Shown: positions 14,082 through 22,579, counted from the stretch's first letter. The stretch is 64,000 nucleotides of DNA from Fusobacterium varium (GCA_002356455.1 AP017968.1:744001-808000), one strand, 5' to 3'. Notes: generated by a model from the letters alone, not told the origin. A program made the numbers and translations.

Positions 14082-14778
14082 TGGAATGTCTAACTTAACA
14101 AAAGTTATTCTAGTAATTATAGTTTTATATTTTCTTTTTGGAACTGGAGGAAATATTCTCACAAATCCAATGATATTTTTAAATATAGCTATACTTCTTT
14201 TGTCACTTTTGATACATGAGGTAGCTCATGGAGTGATGGCATACATATGTGGTGATCCTACAGCAAAAAATTATGGAAGATTAAGTTTGAATCCATTGAA
14301 ACATTTAGATCCACTTGGAACATTGTTTCCTATTTTGTTGATACTTTCTGGCTCATCTTTTGTATTTGGTTGGGCAAAACCAGTTCCAATCAATTATTGG
14401 AGATTAAAATATGGAAGATTAGGAGAATTTTTAGTGGCAGTAGCTGGAGTAACTTCAAATTTTGTACTTGCAGCAATAGGATTATTTCTTTTTAAATATG
14501 CAGCACCACATTTAGGTAATCCATATATTTATGCTGTTGTAATCTATATGATAAGATTAAATATACTTCTTGCAGTATTTAACCTTATTCCTATTCCACC
14601 ATTAGATGGGTCAAGGGTTTTAGCATCTCTGGGAAATGATGATTTAAGAAATACAATTTTTTATATGGACAGATATGGAATAATAATTATACTTCTTTTG
14701 AATATGACAGGTCTGTTAGGAAGAATAATAGCTCCAATATATTCAGGAGTGCTTTATATTTTAGAAAAATTAATATAG
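14044..14778 (+). CDS. Site-2-protease family zinc metalloprotease (M50)
   Basis: 244 aa, about six membrane segments. HEVAH at residues 58-62 gives the two zinc ligands and the catalytic glutamate. NLIPIPPLDGSR (about 180-191) carries the third ligand D188. This is the compact rhomboid-sized M50B form (Bacillus YwhC-like), with no PDZ domain. Such enzymes cut within membranes, but the substrate is unknown. Its start lies inside the end of the comEC-like gene, suggesting translational coupling. Confidence 0.88.
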   Translation: MKRFLEELKYLNSGMSNLTKVILVIIVLYFLFGTGGNILTNPMIFLNIAILLLSLLIHEVAHGVMAYICGDPTAKNYGRLSLNPLKHLDPLGTLFPILLILSGSSFVFGWAKPVPINYWRLKYGRLGEFLVAVAGVTSNFVLAAIGLFLFKYAAPHLGNPYIYAVVIYMIRLNILLAVFNLIPIPPLDGSRVLASLGNDDLRNTIFYMDRYGIIIILLLNMTGLLGRIIAPIYSGVLYILEKLI

Positions 14779-14788
14779 GCAGGAAAAA

Positions 14789-15367
14789 ATGAAAAGTGTA
14801 GAAAAAGAGTGTTCAATAGAATTTGAAGAAAGAAAATCAAAATTTATTGGGTATGTAAAACCTATAGGAAGCAAACAGGAAGCAGAAGAGTTTATAAGTA
14901 AAATAAGAGAGAAGCACAAAGATGCAACTCATAATTGTACTGCATATAAAGTTATTGATAATGGACAGGAATATTTTAAAACTGATGATGATGGAGAACC
15001 TAGTGGGACAGCAGGAAAACCAATGGGGGATATAATAACATATATGGATGTTACAAATTTAGTTGTGATTGCAACAAGGTACTTTGGCGGAATAAAACTA
15101 GGAGCTGGAGGACTTGTCAGAAATTATGCAAAAACTGCAAAACTTGCTATACAAGAAGCTGGAATAGCAGAATATATAGAAAAAAAAACATATATAATAG
15201 ATTTTCCATATGAAAAGATAAGTGAAATAGAAAGTATAATAGATAGTTTTAATGGTGAATATTTAGATAAAGGATTTAATGAAAGAGTAACATATAAAGT
15301 AAAAACTGATATAGAAACTTTTAAAATTTTAAAAGAAATAAAAGGATTACTTGTAATAGAATTATAA
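14789..15367 (+). CDS. YigZ/IMPACT family protein
   Basis: 192 aa. It begins with the UPF0029 domain marks FEERKSKFIGYVKP, DATHNCTAYKV, DDDGEPSGTAGKP and VVIATRYFGGIKLGAGGL. A C-terminal ferredoxin-like half (DUF1949 type) follows. The family is related to eukaryotic IMPACT and to the EF-G domain IV fold; its bacterial role is not settled. Last gene of the tmcAL operon, closed by a palindromic terminator directly after the stop. Confidence 0.9.
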   Translation: MKSVEKECSIEFEERKSKFIGYVKPIGSKQEAEEFISKIREKHKDATHNCTAYKVIDNGQEYFKTDDDGEPSGTAGKPMGDIITYMDVTNLVVIATRYFGGIKLGAGGLVRNYAKTAKLAIQEAGIAEYIEKKTYIIDFPYEKISEIESIIDSFNGEYLDKGFNERVTYKVKTDIETFKILKEIKGLLVIEL

Positions 15368-15391
15368 AAAGAGGGTTGCAACCCTCTTTTT
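15366..15391. terminator. Bidirectional terminator (perfect 26-bp palindrome)
   Basis: AAAAAGAGGGTTG followed by its exact reverse complement; works for the IMPACT gene on the plus strand and the YwaF-like gene on the minus strand. Confidence 0.92.
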
Positions 15392-15394
15392 GCT

Positions 15395-16081
15395 TTAAAA
15401 ATATTTTGTACTGTATTTAAAAGTTTTTCTTCTGAATGGAAAATAAATTGCATATGTCAGTATTAAATATATTCCTTCTACCACAGCAATATAGTATGGC
15501 CACTTTCCAAAATGGTCTAGTGGAGAAGTAAAGTCTGGAATTCTATTAACATAAAGATAATTTGTTCCAAGATTTGAATTTATAAAGAAAATTATAACTG
15601 CCAGAACGTTTAAGAATACAAATGAATCTACCCAGCCTCTGAAAGTGGGTTTAAATTCAAAGAAAATTACTCCATAAATAGCAGCAAAAATTAAATAAAA
15701 GTGTGTGATATAAAAACTCAATGTCAATGGATGAGGGAAAGAATATTTTACATCAGGAGTAAGGATTGCAAAAAGAGCACCTAAACTCCAATAATAAGTT
15801 ACCTGAAATAACGATGGAGATTTGCTGAACATCATAAGTATAGCAAATATCAATGTAAGATTACACAAATGAAGAGGAAGCAGACCTATTATAGGTTCTC
15901 CAAAATAAAAATGTCTATAACTTAATTCACTAACTTTTATAATCAAGATTATCAAGGCAGAAATCTGAGCAAATCTATATTTTGGGAGAAAAGCAGCAAT
16001 AATAATAAAAGCAAATACTGCAAGAAAGCCTCCTCCTATGAACCAAAAGTGTTCAGTACTAAAAAGTGTAAAAGTATCCAT
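15395..16081 (-). CDS. YwaF-like integral membrane protein (TIGR02206 type)
   Basis: 228 aa with about seven hydrophobic segments. LLPLHLCNL (about residue 67), HPLTLSFYITHFY and GTNYLYVNRIP are conserved marks of the YwaF/TIGR02206 group. No function is established. It follows the RNase H gene by 9 nt on the same strand, so the two form an operon, and it ends at the shared palindromic terminator. Confidence 0.85.
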   Translation of the reverse strand: MDTFTLFSTEHFWFIGGGFLAVFAFIIIAAFLPKYRFAQISALIILIIKVSELSYRHFYFGEPIIGLLPLHLCNLTLIFAILMMFSKSPSLFQVTYYWSLGALFAILTPDVKYSFPHPLTLSFYITHFYLIFAAIYGVIFFEFKPTFRGWVDSFVFLNVLAVIIFFINSNLGTNYLYVNRIPDFTSPLDHFGKWPYYIAVVEGIYLILTYAIYFPFRRKTFKYSTKYF

Positions 16082-16090
16082 ATTTTCCTC

Positions 16091-16729
16091 CTATTTGTGG
16101 AATCCTAAATCTGCAGGATTTATATCACCTGAGACATATTCAATTCTTCCACCTGTTTTTTCAAAATTTTTTCTTTTTTCTGTAACTTTAAGTATTAAAG
16201 ATATTGTATCATCATTTAAGGAATCTTTTCTAAATATTCCTTTAGACCAAAAGAAAATAACGAGATTGCTGTCACCGAATATTTTCTTTTCACCAGTTTG
16301 AGATGCTATATCCATAGCCAGATACAATCCGAGAAGTTCTCCATAATTATTTGTTTTGTCAGTACCAAGATGGATATTTCCATATGAATTAACAGAAAAT
16401 CCAAGGGAGTTTTTTTCTAAAAGAGAAGTTCCATCTATATCAGTAACTCTAACTTCAACACCAATTCCACGTCCTGTTCCAGAATCAAAATATATTCCAT
16501 TAACAAGAGATTCTTTTAATTTTTCTTTTTTTAATTTAGGAGATTGTTCACCTGTCTTTTTTTCATAATGTGCTCCTGATTCAAGCCATTGTTTTCCTTC
16601 TTTTTCTGTTGGAAAAGACTTATATCTAGCTTTTTTGCCATGGACAAGGCTTTTGCATTTATCCCAATTATCAACCATCCCCTTAATATTTTCATCTTCT
16701 AAGAAGTAAGCATAATATTTTTTACCCAC
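16091..16729 (-). CDS. Ribonuclease H with N-terminal viroplasmin-like domain
   Basis: 212 aa from a GTG start that has AGGAGG 4 nt upstream; a longer frame starting at 16753 has no such site. Residues 1-50 (KKYYAYFLED...GKKARYKSFPTEKEG) are the caulimovirus viroplasmin/RNase H1 hybrid-binding domain. The RNase H fold follows, with likely acidic residues in YFDSGTG, YGELLGLYLA, FGDSNLV and INPADLG. It should cut RNA in RNA:DNA hybrids. The N-terminal domain makes it resemble eukaryotic RNase H1 and not the short E. coli RnhA. Confidence 0.82.
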   Translation of the reverse strand: MGKKYYAYFLEDENIKGMVDNWDKCKSLVHGKKARYKSFPTEKEGKQWLESGAHYEKKTGEQSPKLKKEKLKESLVNGIYFDSGTGRGIGVEVRVTDIDGTSLLEKNSLGFSVNSYGNIHLGTDKTNNYGELLGLYLAMDIASQTGEKKIFGDSNLVIFFWSKGIFRKDSLNDDTISLILKVTEKRKNFEKTGGRIEYVSGDINPADLGFHK

Positions 16730-16862
16730 AATTCCTCCTGAAAAAATAATCATATAGAATATATTAACTTATAAAAAGAAATTTTACAAATATATTTATT
16801 GAAATATATTTTATGAACAGATTAATGATAGAAAATTTTTAATAAATGCACTTAAAAAAAAG

Positions 16863-16891
16863 TTGCAAAACTTATATATTTATGATAAAAT
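16863..16891 (+). promoter_or_regulatory. Promoter of rpmE
   Basis: TTGCAA, 17-nt spacer, TAAAAT, about 45 nt before the start codon. Confidence 0.65.
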
Positions 16892-16935
16892 CTCTTGTGA
16901 TATTAAGAAAATTTTTGTTAGGAAGGTGAAAATCA

Positions 16936-17148
16936 ATGAAAAAAAATATTCATCCACAATACAATGTTATAACTGTTGAATGTACATGTGGAGAAAAATT
17001 TGAAACAAGATCAACTTATGCTAAAGGGAGCGAGCTTAAAATAGCTGTTTGTTCAAAATGCCACCCATTCTATACAGGAAAAGCTAAGTTTATCGATGCT
17101 GCTGGTAGAGTTGATAAATTCAACAAAAGATATAATATTAATAAGTAG
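16936..17148 (+). CDS. rpmE: 50S ribosomal protein L31
   Basis: 70 aa, the zinc-binding (C+) form: Cys16 and Cys18 in ECTCGE, Cys39 and Cys42 in [10 protein letters not shown]. The zinc-independent paralogue, often induced on zinc starvation, is not in the window. Monocistronic between its own promoter and terminator, with AGGAAGGTG upstream of the ATG. Confidence 0.97.
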   Translation: MKKNIHPQYNVITVECTCGEKFETRSTYAKGSELKIAVCSKCHPFYTGKAKFIDAAGRVDKFNKRYNINK

Positions 17149-17157
17149 TAGTATCAG

Positions 17158-17184
17158 AACAGGACTTTGTAGTCCTGTTTTTTT
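17158..17184 (+). terminator. Terminator of rpmE
   Basis: AACAGGACT-TTGT-AGTCCTGTT followed by T6. Confidence 0.92.
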
Positions 17185-17200
17185 ATAGCATAATTTAATT

Positions 17201-17229
17201 TTGAAAAACTTTAAGTTTTTTGGTATAAT
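17201..17229 (+). promoter_or_regulatory. Promoter of upp
   Basis: TTGAAA, 17-nt spacer, TATAAT; near-consensus, with a short 5' UTR of about 30 nt. Confidence 0.75.
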
Positions 17230-17265
17230 ATATGAGAAAAAAATTTAGTAAAACAGGAGGAAAAA

Positions 17266-17889
17266 ATGGCAGTAATAGAAATCAATCATCCATTAATTCA
17301 ACACAAATTGACAATACTTAGAAATATAGGAACTGACACAAAAGCTTTTAGAGAAAATCTAAATGAAATAGCAAAACTTATGACTTATGAAGCAACAAAA
17401 AATCTAAAATTAGAAGAGGCAGAGGTAACAACTCCTTTGATGTCTACTATAGGATATACTCTTCAAGACAGACTTGCTATTGTACCTATTTTAAGAGCTG
17501 GATTAGGAATGGTAGATGGAATACAGGATCTTATTCCAACTGCAAAAGTTGGGCATATTGGAGTATACAGAAATGAGGAAACATTAGAACCTGTTTATTA
17601 CTATTGTAAACTTCCTGTAGATATAACTTCTAGAAAAGTAATTGTTGTAGATCCAATGCTGGCAACAGGTGGATCAGCAGTTTATGCAATAGATTATTTA
17701 AAAGCAGAAGGAGTTAAGGATATCATATTTATGTGTCTGGTAGCTGCTCCAGAAGGAATAGCAAAACTTCTTAATAAACATCCAGATGTAGCTATTTATA
17801 CTGCTAAGATTGACCAAGGATTAACAAAAGAAGGATATATTTATCCTGGGCTTGGAGATTGTGGAGATAGAATATTTGGAACTAAATAG
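17266..17889 (+). CDS. upp: Uracil phosphoribosyltransferase
   Basis: 207 aa, normal length. [16 protein letters not shown] (about residues 126-141) is the PRPP-binding loop, and the C-terminal [17 protein letters not shown] is the uracil-binding segment. It salvages uracil to UMP with PRPP in the cytoplasm. It stands alone between a strong promoter and terminator; no uracil permease is adjacent. Confidence 0.97.
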   Translation: MAVIEINHPLIQHKLTILRNIGTDTKAFRENLNEIAKLMTYEATKNLKLEEAEVTTPLMSTIGYTLQDRLAIVPILRAGLGMVDGIQDLIPTAKVGHIGVYRNEETLEPVYYYCKLPVDITSRKVIVVDPMLATGGSAVYAIDYLKAEGVKDIIFMCLVAAPEGIAKLLNKHPDVAIYTAKIDQGLTKEGYIYPGLGDCGDRIFGTK

Positions 17890-17911
17890 GATATAAAAAA
17901 TCAAATTTTAC

Positions 17912-17961
17912 AAGAGCAGCTGAAAGCAAAAAAAATTTGCTAATTCGGTTGCTCTTTTTTT
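17912..17961 (+). terminator. Terminator of upp
   Basis: Long interrupted stem: AGAGCA, CTGAA and GCAAA pair in order with TTTGC, TTCGG and TGCTCT, then T7. Its 3' arm overlaps the -35 box of the next promoter. Confidence 0.85.
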
Positions 17962-17976
17962 GGAAAATGGTATAAT
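17949..17976 (+). promoter_or_regulatory. Promoter of the Nudix-hldE-tsaE-tsaB operon
   Basis: TTGCTC, 16-nt spacer, TATAAT. The -35 lies within the 3' arm of the upp terminator. Confidence 0.6.
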
Positions 17977-17998
17977 TTTTATTGAGGTGCTAAAGGAT

Positions 17999-18634
17999 AT
18001 GAGAGAAAAAATTGTAGAATTATTGAAAAATACCAAAGAAAGAATAATCGGACAGGATAAATATGTTAACTCTGCAGTCCTTATTGCCATAGCTGAATTA
18101 GATGCAAAGGAATATATAGTTCTAGAGAAAAGAGCTGTTGAGATAAGGCAGGGAGGCGAAATATCTCTTCCTGGGGGAAAATGTGATGAAAGAGATAAAA
18201 CCTCTGAAGAAACAGCAGTGAGAGAAACAATAGAGGAGTTAGGAATACCTAGAGAAAAAATAGATGTAGCTGGAAAGTTGGGAATACTTGTAAATCCTTC
18301 TGGAATGATATTGGAAGTATATATAGGGTTTATAAAACTGGAAAGCAGGGAAGATATTAAGCATAATAGTGATGAAGTAGAGAGGGTAATTTTTGCACCA
18401 ATAGAGTTTTTCTTAAAGAATGAGCCTAGGATTGAAAAAATTGGAATAGAAAATGTTCCGCAATTTTCATCAGAGGAGCTTGGACTGCCAAAAAGATATC
18501 ATGGACCTTGGCAGGGAAATCCAAGAGAAGTATATTTTTATAATTTTCATGGAGACATAATCTGGGGAATGACAGCAGAGATTATATTGGATTTTATAAA
18601 AACATTAAGAAAAGATATGGAGGTAGTGAAATGA
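17999..18634 (+). CDS. Nudix hydrolase, CoA-pyrophosphatase type
   Basis: 211 aa. I take the ATG at 17999; the frame is open further upstream but that part overlaps the -10 box. The Nudix box GGKCDERDKTSEETAVRETIE continues to EELGI (about 59-82) with all catalytic glutamates. Just before it, LEKRAVEIRQGGEISLPGG resembles the motif of CoA-specific Nudix enzymes (NudL/YeaB), which cut CoA to 4'-phosphopantetheine and 3',5'-ADP. Its stop overlaps the hldE-type start by 4 nt (ATGA), so the two are coupled. Confidence 0.82.
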   Translation: MREKIVELLKNTKERIIGQDKYVNSAVLIAIAELDAKEYIVLEKRAVEIRQGGEISLPGGKCDERDKTSEETAVRETIEELGIPREKIDVAGKLGILVNPSGMILEVYIGFIKLESREDIKHNSDEVERVIFAPIEFFLKNEPRIEKIGIENVPQFSSEELGLPKRYHGPWQGNPREVYFYNFHGDIIWGMTAEIILDFIKTLRKDMEVVK

Positions 18635-19128
18635 TTTTGAGTAAAGAAACGGCTGCAAAACTAATAGAAGAGTTAAAATTACAAGGTAAAAAAGTGGTTT
18701 TCACAAATGGATGTTTTGATATCCTGCATGTAGGACATTTAAGATATCTGAACGAAGCAAAAAAACAAGGAGATATATTGATAGTAGGGGTTAATTCAGA
18801 TGTTTCTGTAAAGCAGCTAAAAGGACCTACTAGACCTATTAACAATGAGATAGACAGAGCAGAAATGCTTTCAGGATTAAAAGCTGTTGATTTTACAGTT
18901 ATATTTGATGAGCTGACACCAATAGAAACACTTGATAAATTAAAGCCATCTATTCATGTGAAAGGTGGAGATTATGACAAAAATACTCTTCCTGAAACTC
19001 CAACTGTAGAAAAGCATGGTGGAGAAGTTAGAATACTTTCTTTTATAGAGGGAAAATCAACTACAAATATTGTAAATAAGATACAATTTAAAGATGGAGG
19101 AGAAAATGAAGAAAATAATGAGCTTTAA
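18631..19128 (+). CDS. rfaE2: D-glycero-beta-D-manno-heptose 1-phosphate adenylyltransferase
   Basis: 165 aa corresponding to the C-terminal half of E. coli HldE as a stand-alone protein. FTNGCFDILHVGHLRYL has the nucleotidyltransferase HxGH motif at 33-36, and GKSTTNIVNKI is the second signature. It makes ADP-heptose for the LPS inner core, consistent with the lpt genes elsewhere in the window. The partner heptose kinase (rfaE1) is not here. It ends inside the tsaE start region. Confidence 0.92.
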   Translation: MILSKETAAKLIEELKLQGKKVVFTNGCFDILHVGHLRYLNEAKKQGDILIVGVNSDVSVKQLKGPTRPINNEIDRAEMLSGLKAVDFTVIFDELTPIETLDKLKPSIHVKGGDYDKNTLPETPTVEKHGGEVRILSFIEGKSTTNIVNKIQFKDGGENEENNEL

Positions 19129-19570
19129 GGAGCTTGATACTTTAGCAGAAAAACTTTCTGATTATGCTGAAGAAAATACTACTATAGCTCTCATAGGGGA
19201 TTTGGGTACAGGGAAAACAACATTTACTAAAACTTTTGCAAAAAAACTAGGAGTGGAAGAAAGCATAAAAAGTCCTACTTTTAACTATGTGCTTGAATAT
19301 TTCAGTGGAAGACTTCCTTTATATCATTTTGATGTATATCGTTTGTGCAGAGCAGAAGAGATATATGAAGTGGGATATGAGGATTATCTTAATAGTGGCG
19401 GAATAGTTTTAATAGAATGGGCAGATATAATAAAAAGTGAGCTTCCAAAGGAATATATTGAAATAAAATTATTCTATCATGAAGATGAAACTCGTGAAGT
19501 AGAATTGAGCTATATTGGAAATCCTGCAAAAGAAAAGGAGATGTTGAAGTATGTTGATTTTAGCAATTGA
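19106..19570 (+). CDS. tsaE: tRNA t6A37 biosynthesis ATPase TsaE
   Basis: 154 aa from the ATG at 19106, which has GGAGGAG 3-4 nt upstream inside the previous gene; the in-frame ATG at 19094 precedes that site and is less likely. Walker A GDLGTGKTTFTK, then SPTFNYVLEY and YHFDVYRL, conserved in TsaE. It energises the TsaBDE complex that places threonylcarbamoyl on A37 of ANN-decoding tRNAs. Overlaps both neighbours (rfaE2 and tsaB), so strongly coupled. Confidence 0.95.
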   Translation: MKKIMSFKELDTLAEKLSDYAEENTTIALIGDLGTGKTTFTKTFAKKLGVEESIKSPTFNYVLEYFSGRLPLYHFDVYRLCRAEEIYEVGYEDYLNSGGIVLIEWADIIKSELPKEYIEIKLFYHEDETREVELSYIGNPAKEKEMLKYVDFSN

Positions 19571-20243
19571 TACTGCTACAAAAATAGGAAGTGTAGCTTT
19601 ATATGATGACAAAATCGGAATAGTAGGAGAAGTAAACTTATATGTTAAAGTAAATCATTCAAATGTAATAATGAAAGCTATGGATTCTTTATTTGAACTA
19701 TCTGGATATACAATAAAAGATGTAGATAAAATAGCTGTAACAATAGGTCCGGGATCTTTTACGGGAATAAGAATAGGAGTAGCAATAGCAAAAGGACTTG
19801 CTTATTCTTTAAGTAAACCTATCATTGGGATAAATGAATTAGATGTTCTGGCAGAAATGGGAGAAGAAAGGGAAGAACTTATAGTTCCTCTTATTGATGC
19901 AAGAAAAGAGAGAGTATATTATTCTCAATATAAGTATGAAAATAAGAAATTAATAAGAAAAGAAGAATATAAAGATGGAGAATTAAGAGATATACTTGAA
20001 AATTTAAAAGGGAAAAAAGCTGTATTTATAGGTGATGGAGCTGTAGTTAACCAAGAACTTATAGAAGAAATTATGGGAAATGGAAATGTTATATTTTCTA
20101 AAGCAGGTTCTATTCCAAGAGCTGCAGTAGCAGCTCAAATGGCTTCAGTATATAAAGATGATAATATATATACATTGGAACCTTTTTATATAAATAAATC
20201 ACAGGCAGAGAGAGAAAAAGAAGAAAGAGAAAAAAATAAATAA
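19551..20243 (+). CDS. tsaB: tRNA t6A37 biosynthesis scaffold TsaB
   Basis: 230 aa, an ASKHA-fold protein related to TsaD. AIDTATKIGSVAL opens the fold, and IGPGSFTGIRIGVAIAKGLAY is the TsaB signature (about residues 65-85). It lacks the metal-binding histidines of TsaD, as expected. It acts with TsaE (gene just upstream, 20-nt overlap) and TsaD, which is not in the window. Lysine/glutamate-rich tail. Followed by a terminator. Confidence 0.95.
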   Translation: MLILAIDTATKIGSVALYDDKIGIVGEVNLYVKVNHSNVIMKAMDSLFELSGYTIKDVDKIAVTIGPGSFTGIRIGVAIAKGLAYSLSKPIIGINELDVLAEMGEEREELIVPLIDARKERVYYSQYKYENKKLIRKEEYKDGELRDILENLKGKKAVFIGDGAVVNQELIEEIMGNGNVIFSKAGSIPRAAVAAQMASVYKDDNIYTLEPFYINKSQAEREKEEREKNK

Positions 20244-20257
20244 TATTTGAAGCAATT

Positions 20258-20297
20258 AAAGGGCAGCTAAAGAAATTTATTAAAAGCTGTCCTTTTT
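20258..20297 (+). terminator. Terminator after tsaB
   Basis: AAAGGGCAGCT pairs with AGCTGTCCTTT (one G-T pair) across a 16-nt loop; short T run. Confidence 0.8.
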
Positions 20298-20332
20298 ATA
20301 TTGTATAAATGTTATTTTTGTAATAATTACAA

Positions 20333-20361
20333 TTGAAAAAAAGGATTTAATATGATAAAAT
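20333..20361 (+). promoter_or_regulatory. Promoter of the rubredoxin-flavoprotein gene
   Basis: TTGAAA, 17-nt spacer, TAAAAT, about 40 nt before the ATG. Confidence 0.65.
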
Positions 20362-20401
20362 TGAAAAAAGGGTATAGAGTAGGAAGGAAAGGGAGGAAAT
20401 T

Positions 20402-22015
20402 ATGGGAATAAAAAAATGGAGATGTACAATATGTGGAGAAGAGTTTGAAGGGGATACTCCTCCAGAAGTGTGTCCTGTATGCAATGTTGGAAGTGAATTT
20501 TTTGAAGAAGTAAAAAATGAAAAGGAAATAATAGCATCTGCAAATAAAATTGAAAAGAAAAAAAATATTTCTGGAAAAGCATGGAAATGTACAGTATGTG
20601 ATGAAATATTTCAAGATGGTGAAGTGCCTGATACATGTCCTGTCTGTGGAGTAGGAAAAGAACTTTTTGAAGAGATAGAAATTAAACCAGTTTCAGAGAC
20701 AAGTTGGAAATGTACAGTATGTAGTGAAGTAATAGATGGAGAAGAATGTCCAGCTATTTGCCCTGTCTGTGGAGCAGGAAAAGAAGCTTTTGAAAAAATA
20801 GAAAATAAAAAAGAAAATTCTGATTCAAATAAAATAGAAAAAGTAGTCATAATTGGTGGAGGAGTAGCAGCTGTATCAGCAGCAGATGCAGTCAGAAGTA
20901 AAAATAAAATGGCAGAAATAAAAATAATAACTAAAGAAAATATAATGCCATATTATAGAACTATGCTTACAGAACATCTTCATGCAGATATGTCAGAAGA
21001 AAAATTGAAAATAAAAAAAGATAAATGGTATGAAGAAAAGAATATAGAATTAATTACAGGAGATACAGTAGTATCTATAATACCAGAAAGTAAAAAGGTA
21101 ATTTTATTAAGTGGCAAAGAATATTTATATGATAAGCTAATACTGGCAACCGGATCAGAATGCTTTGTACCACCTATAAAAAATGCAGCTTTAGATGGTG
21201 TTTTTACTATAAGAAGCATGAAGGATACAGAAAATGTAAAGGAATATGTAAAGAAGTGCAAAAGAGCAGTTGTAATAGGAGGAGGAGTTCTTGGTTTAGA
21301 AGCAGCCTGGGGATTAAAAGAATTAGGATTAGATGTTTCGGTAATAGAAATGATGCAAAGAATTCTGCCTAAACAACTGGATGAAAAAGGTTCTAAAATG
21401 TTGGAACAAGCTATAATTCGTTCTGGAGTAAAAGTATATAAAGGTGTTGTTGTAGATCATTTAGAAGGAGAAGAAAAAGTATCATCTGTTGTTCTTGAAA
21501 AAGGAGAACATATTATGGCTGATTTAGTAATTATAAGTGCAGGAATACTTCCTAATAAACAACTTGCTGCAGATATTGGGATTAAGACGGGAAGAGGAAT
21601 AATTGTAAATGGAAAAATGGAAACATCAGAAAAAGATATTTATGCCTGTGGAGATGCAGCTGAATATGAAGGAAAAGTAATAGGACTTTGGCAGGTAGCT
21701 ATGGAACAGGGAAAAACAGCAGGATTAAATGCAAGTGGAGAGAGTGCTGTTTATAAAGAACAAATTCAACCTCTTAATTTTGATGGAATGAATATTAAAC
21801 TTATTTCTATCGGTTTGATTGGAAATGGAAAAGAATGTGAAGAATTTGTAGAAGATATAGACACTAAAAAAAATATTTATAAAAAATTATATTTTGAAGA
21901 AAATAAGCTAAAAGGTGCTATATTAATAGGAGATGTTTCAAAAGGTATCACAATAATAAAAAATGTCAGAGAAAACGCTGAAAAGGACATCGTTTTAGGG
22001 AAAATATACTCTTAA
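20402..22015 (+). CDS. Triple-rubredoxin / NAD(P)H-dependent FAD oxidoreductase fusion
   Basis: 537 aa. Three rubredoxin-like domains lie in a row, each WKCxxC...CPVCGxGKxxFE: Cys 8/11/24/27, 63/66/79/82 and 104/107/120/123. They are joined by charged linkers to a pyridine-nucleotide disulfide-oxidoreductase-type flavoprotein. That part has an FAD fold (VVIIGGGVAAVSAADA, from about 148), an NAD fold (VVIGGGVLGLEAAWGL, about 290) and an FAD C-terminal motif (DIYACGDAAEY). The domains resemble the C-terminal iron site of rubrerythrin. Expected to pass electrons from NAD(P)H via FAD to the iron sites and on to oxygen- or peroxide-reducing partners. One rubredoxin domain fused to such an enzyme is known; three is unusual. 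No acceptor gene is adjacent; thioredoxin follows. Confidence 0.88.
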   Translation: MGIKKWRCTICGEEFEGDTPPEVCPVCNVGSEFFEEVKNEKEIIASANKIEKKKNISGKAWKCTVCDEIFQDGEVPDTCPVCGVGKELFEEIEIKPVSETSWKCTVCSEVIDGEECPAICPVCGAGKEAFEKIENKKENSDSNKIEKVVIIGGGVAAVSAADAVRSKNKMAEIKIITKENIMPYYRTMLTEHLHADMSEEKLKIKKDKWYEEKNIELITGDTVVSIIPESKKVILLSGKEYLYDKLILATGSECFVPPIKNAALDGVFTIRSMKDTENVKEYVKKCKRAVVIGGGVLGLEAAWGLKELGLDVSVIEMMQRILPKQLDEKGSKMLEQAIIRSGVKVYKGVVVDHLEGEEKVSSVVLEKGEHIMADLVIISAGILPNKQLAADIGIKTGRGIIVNGKMETSEKDIYACGDAAEYEGKVIGLWQVAMEQGKTAGLNASGESAVYKEQIQPLNFDGMNIKLISIGLIGNGKECEEFVEDIDTKKNIYKKLYFEENKLKGAILIGDVSKGITIIKNVRENAEKDIVLGKIYS

Positions 22016-22064
22016 AAAAACTTGATTTTTTCTCAATAAATTTGTACAATATATTCAGTATGTA

Positions 22065-22073
22065 TGATATAAT
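22065..22073 (+). promoter_or_regulatory. Extended -10 promoter of trx
   Basis: TGATATAAT, an extended -10 element with no clear -35 box, about 40 nt before the thioredoxin start. Confidence 0.5.
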
Positions 22074-22121
22074 AGTATGGATTTGCAGATAAGAATTTTC
22101 TTAAAGCAGGGAGGATAAGTA

Positions 22122-22436
22122 GTGAGCAGTTTAATCAATCTAAATGAGATTACTTTTGAAAAAGAAGTTATAAATAATAAAGGGATTGTAATTGTGGATT
22201 TTTGGGCTGAATGGTGTGGACCTTGCAAAGTACTTGCTCCAATTTTAGAAGAAATTTCTGAGGAGAGAAAAGTAAAAATATACAAAGTCAATGTTGATGA
22301 GAATCCAAGTCTGGCAGGACAGTTTGGAATAAAAAGCATTCCTACTATGGTAATCTTTGAAAATGGAATAAGAGTAGATCAAGTAGTTGGATTAAGACCA
22401 AAAGAAGAGATAAAAGAAAAATTAGCTGCATATTAA
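22122..22436 (+). CDS. trxA: Thioredoxin
   Basis: 104 aa with the classical active site WCGPC (Cys32, Cys35) and the cis-proline loop SIPTMVIF. Starts at GTG with GGGAGG 7 nt upstream. It reduces disulfides in the cytoplasm; the reductase is not in the window, although the flavoprotein just upstream is a possible electron source. It has its own promoter and terminator. Confidence 0.95.
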   Translation: MSSLINLNEITFEKEVINNKGIVIVDFWAEWCGPCKVLAPILEEISEERKVKIYKVNVDENPSLAGQFGIKSIPTMVIFENGIRVDQVVGLRPKEEIKEKLAAY

Positions 22437-22451
22437 TTTAGATATTTTTAA

Positions 22452-22499
22452 AGAGACTGTTGTTTTCTAAAGGGAAGCAGTCTCTTTTTATTTAAAGAA
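22452..22499 (+). terminator. Terminator of trx
   Basis: AGAGACTG/CAGTCTCT stem with a long loop, then T5. Confidence 0.85.
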
Positions 22500-22534
22500 A
22501 ATATTGCTCTGTTATTCTAATTTGTTCATATTTG

Positions 22535-22543
22535 TGTTATAAT
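22535..22543 (+). promoter_or_regulatory. Extended -10 promoter of lptD
   Basis: TGTTATAAT extended -10; no convincing -35. About 37 nt upstream of the ATG. Confidence 0.45.
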
Positions 22544-22579
22544 TATTTCAAACATTAATTAAGGAGAAGGATTGAGATT

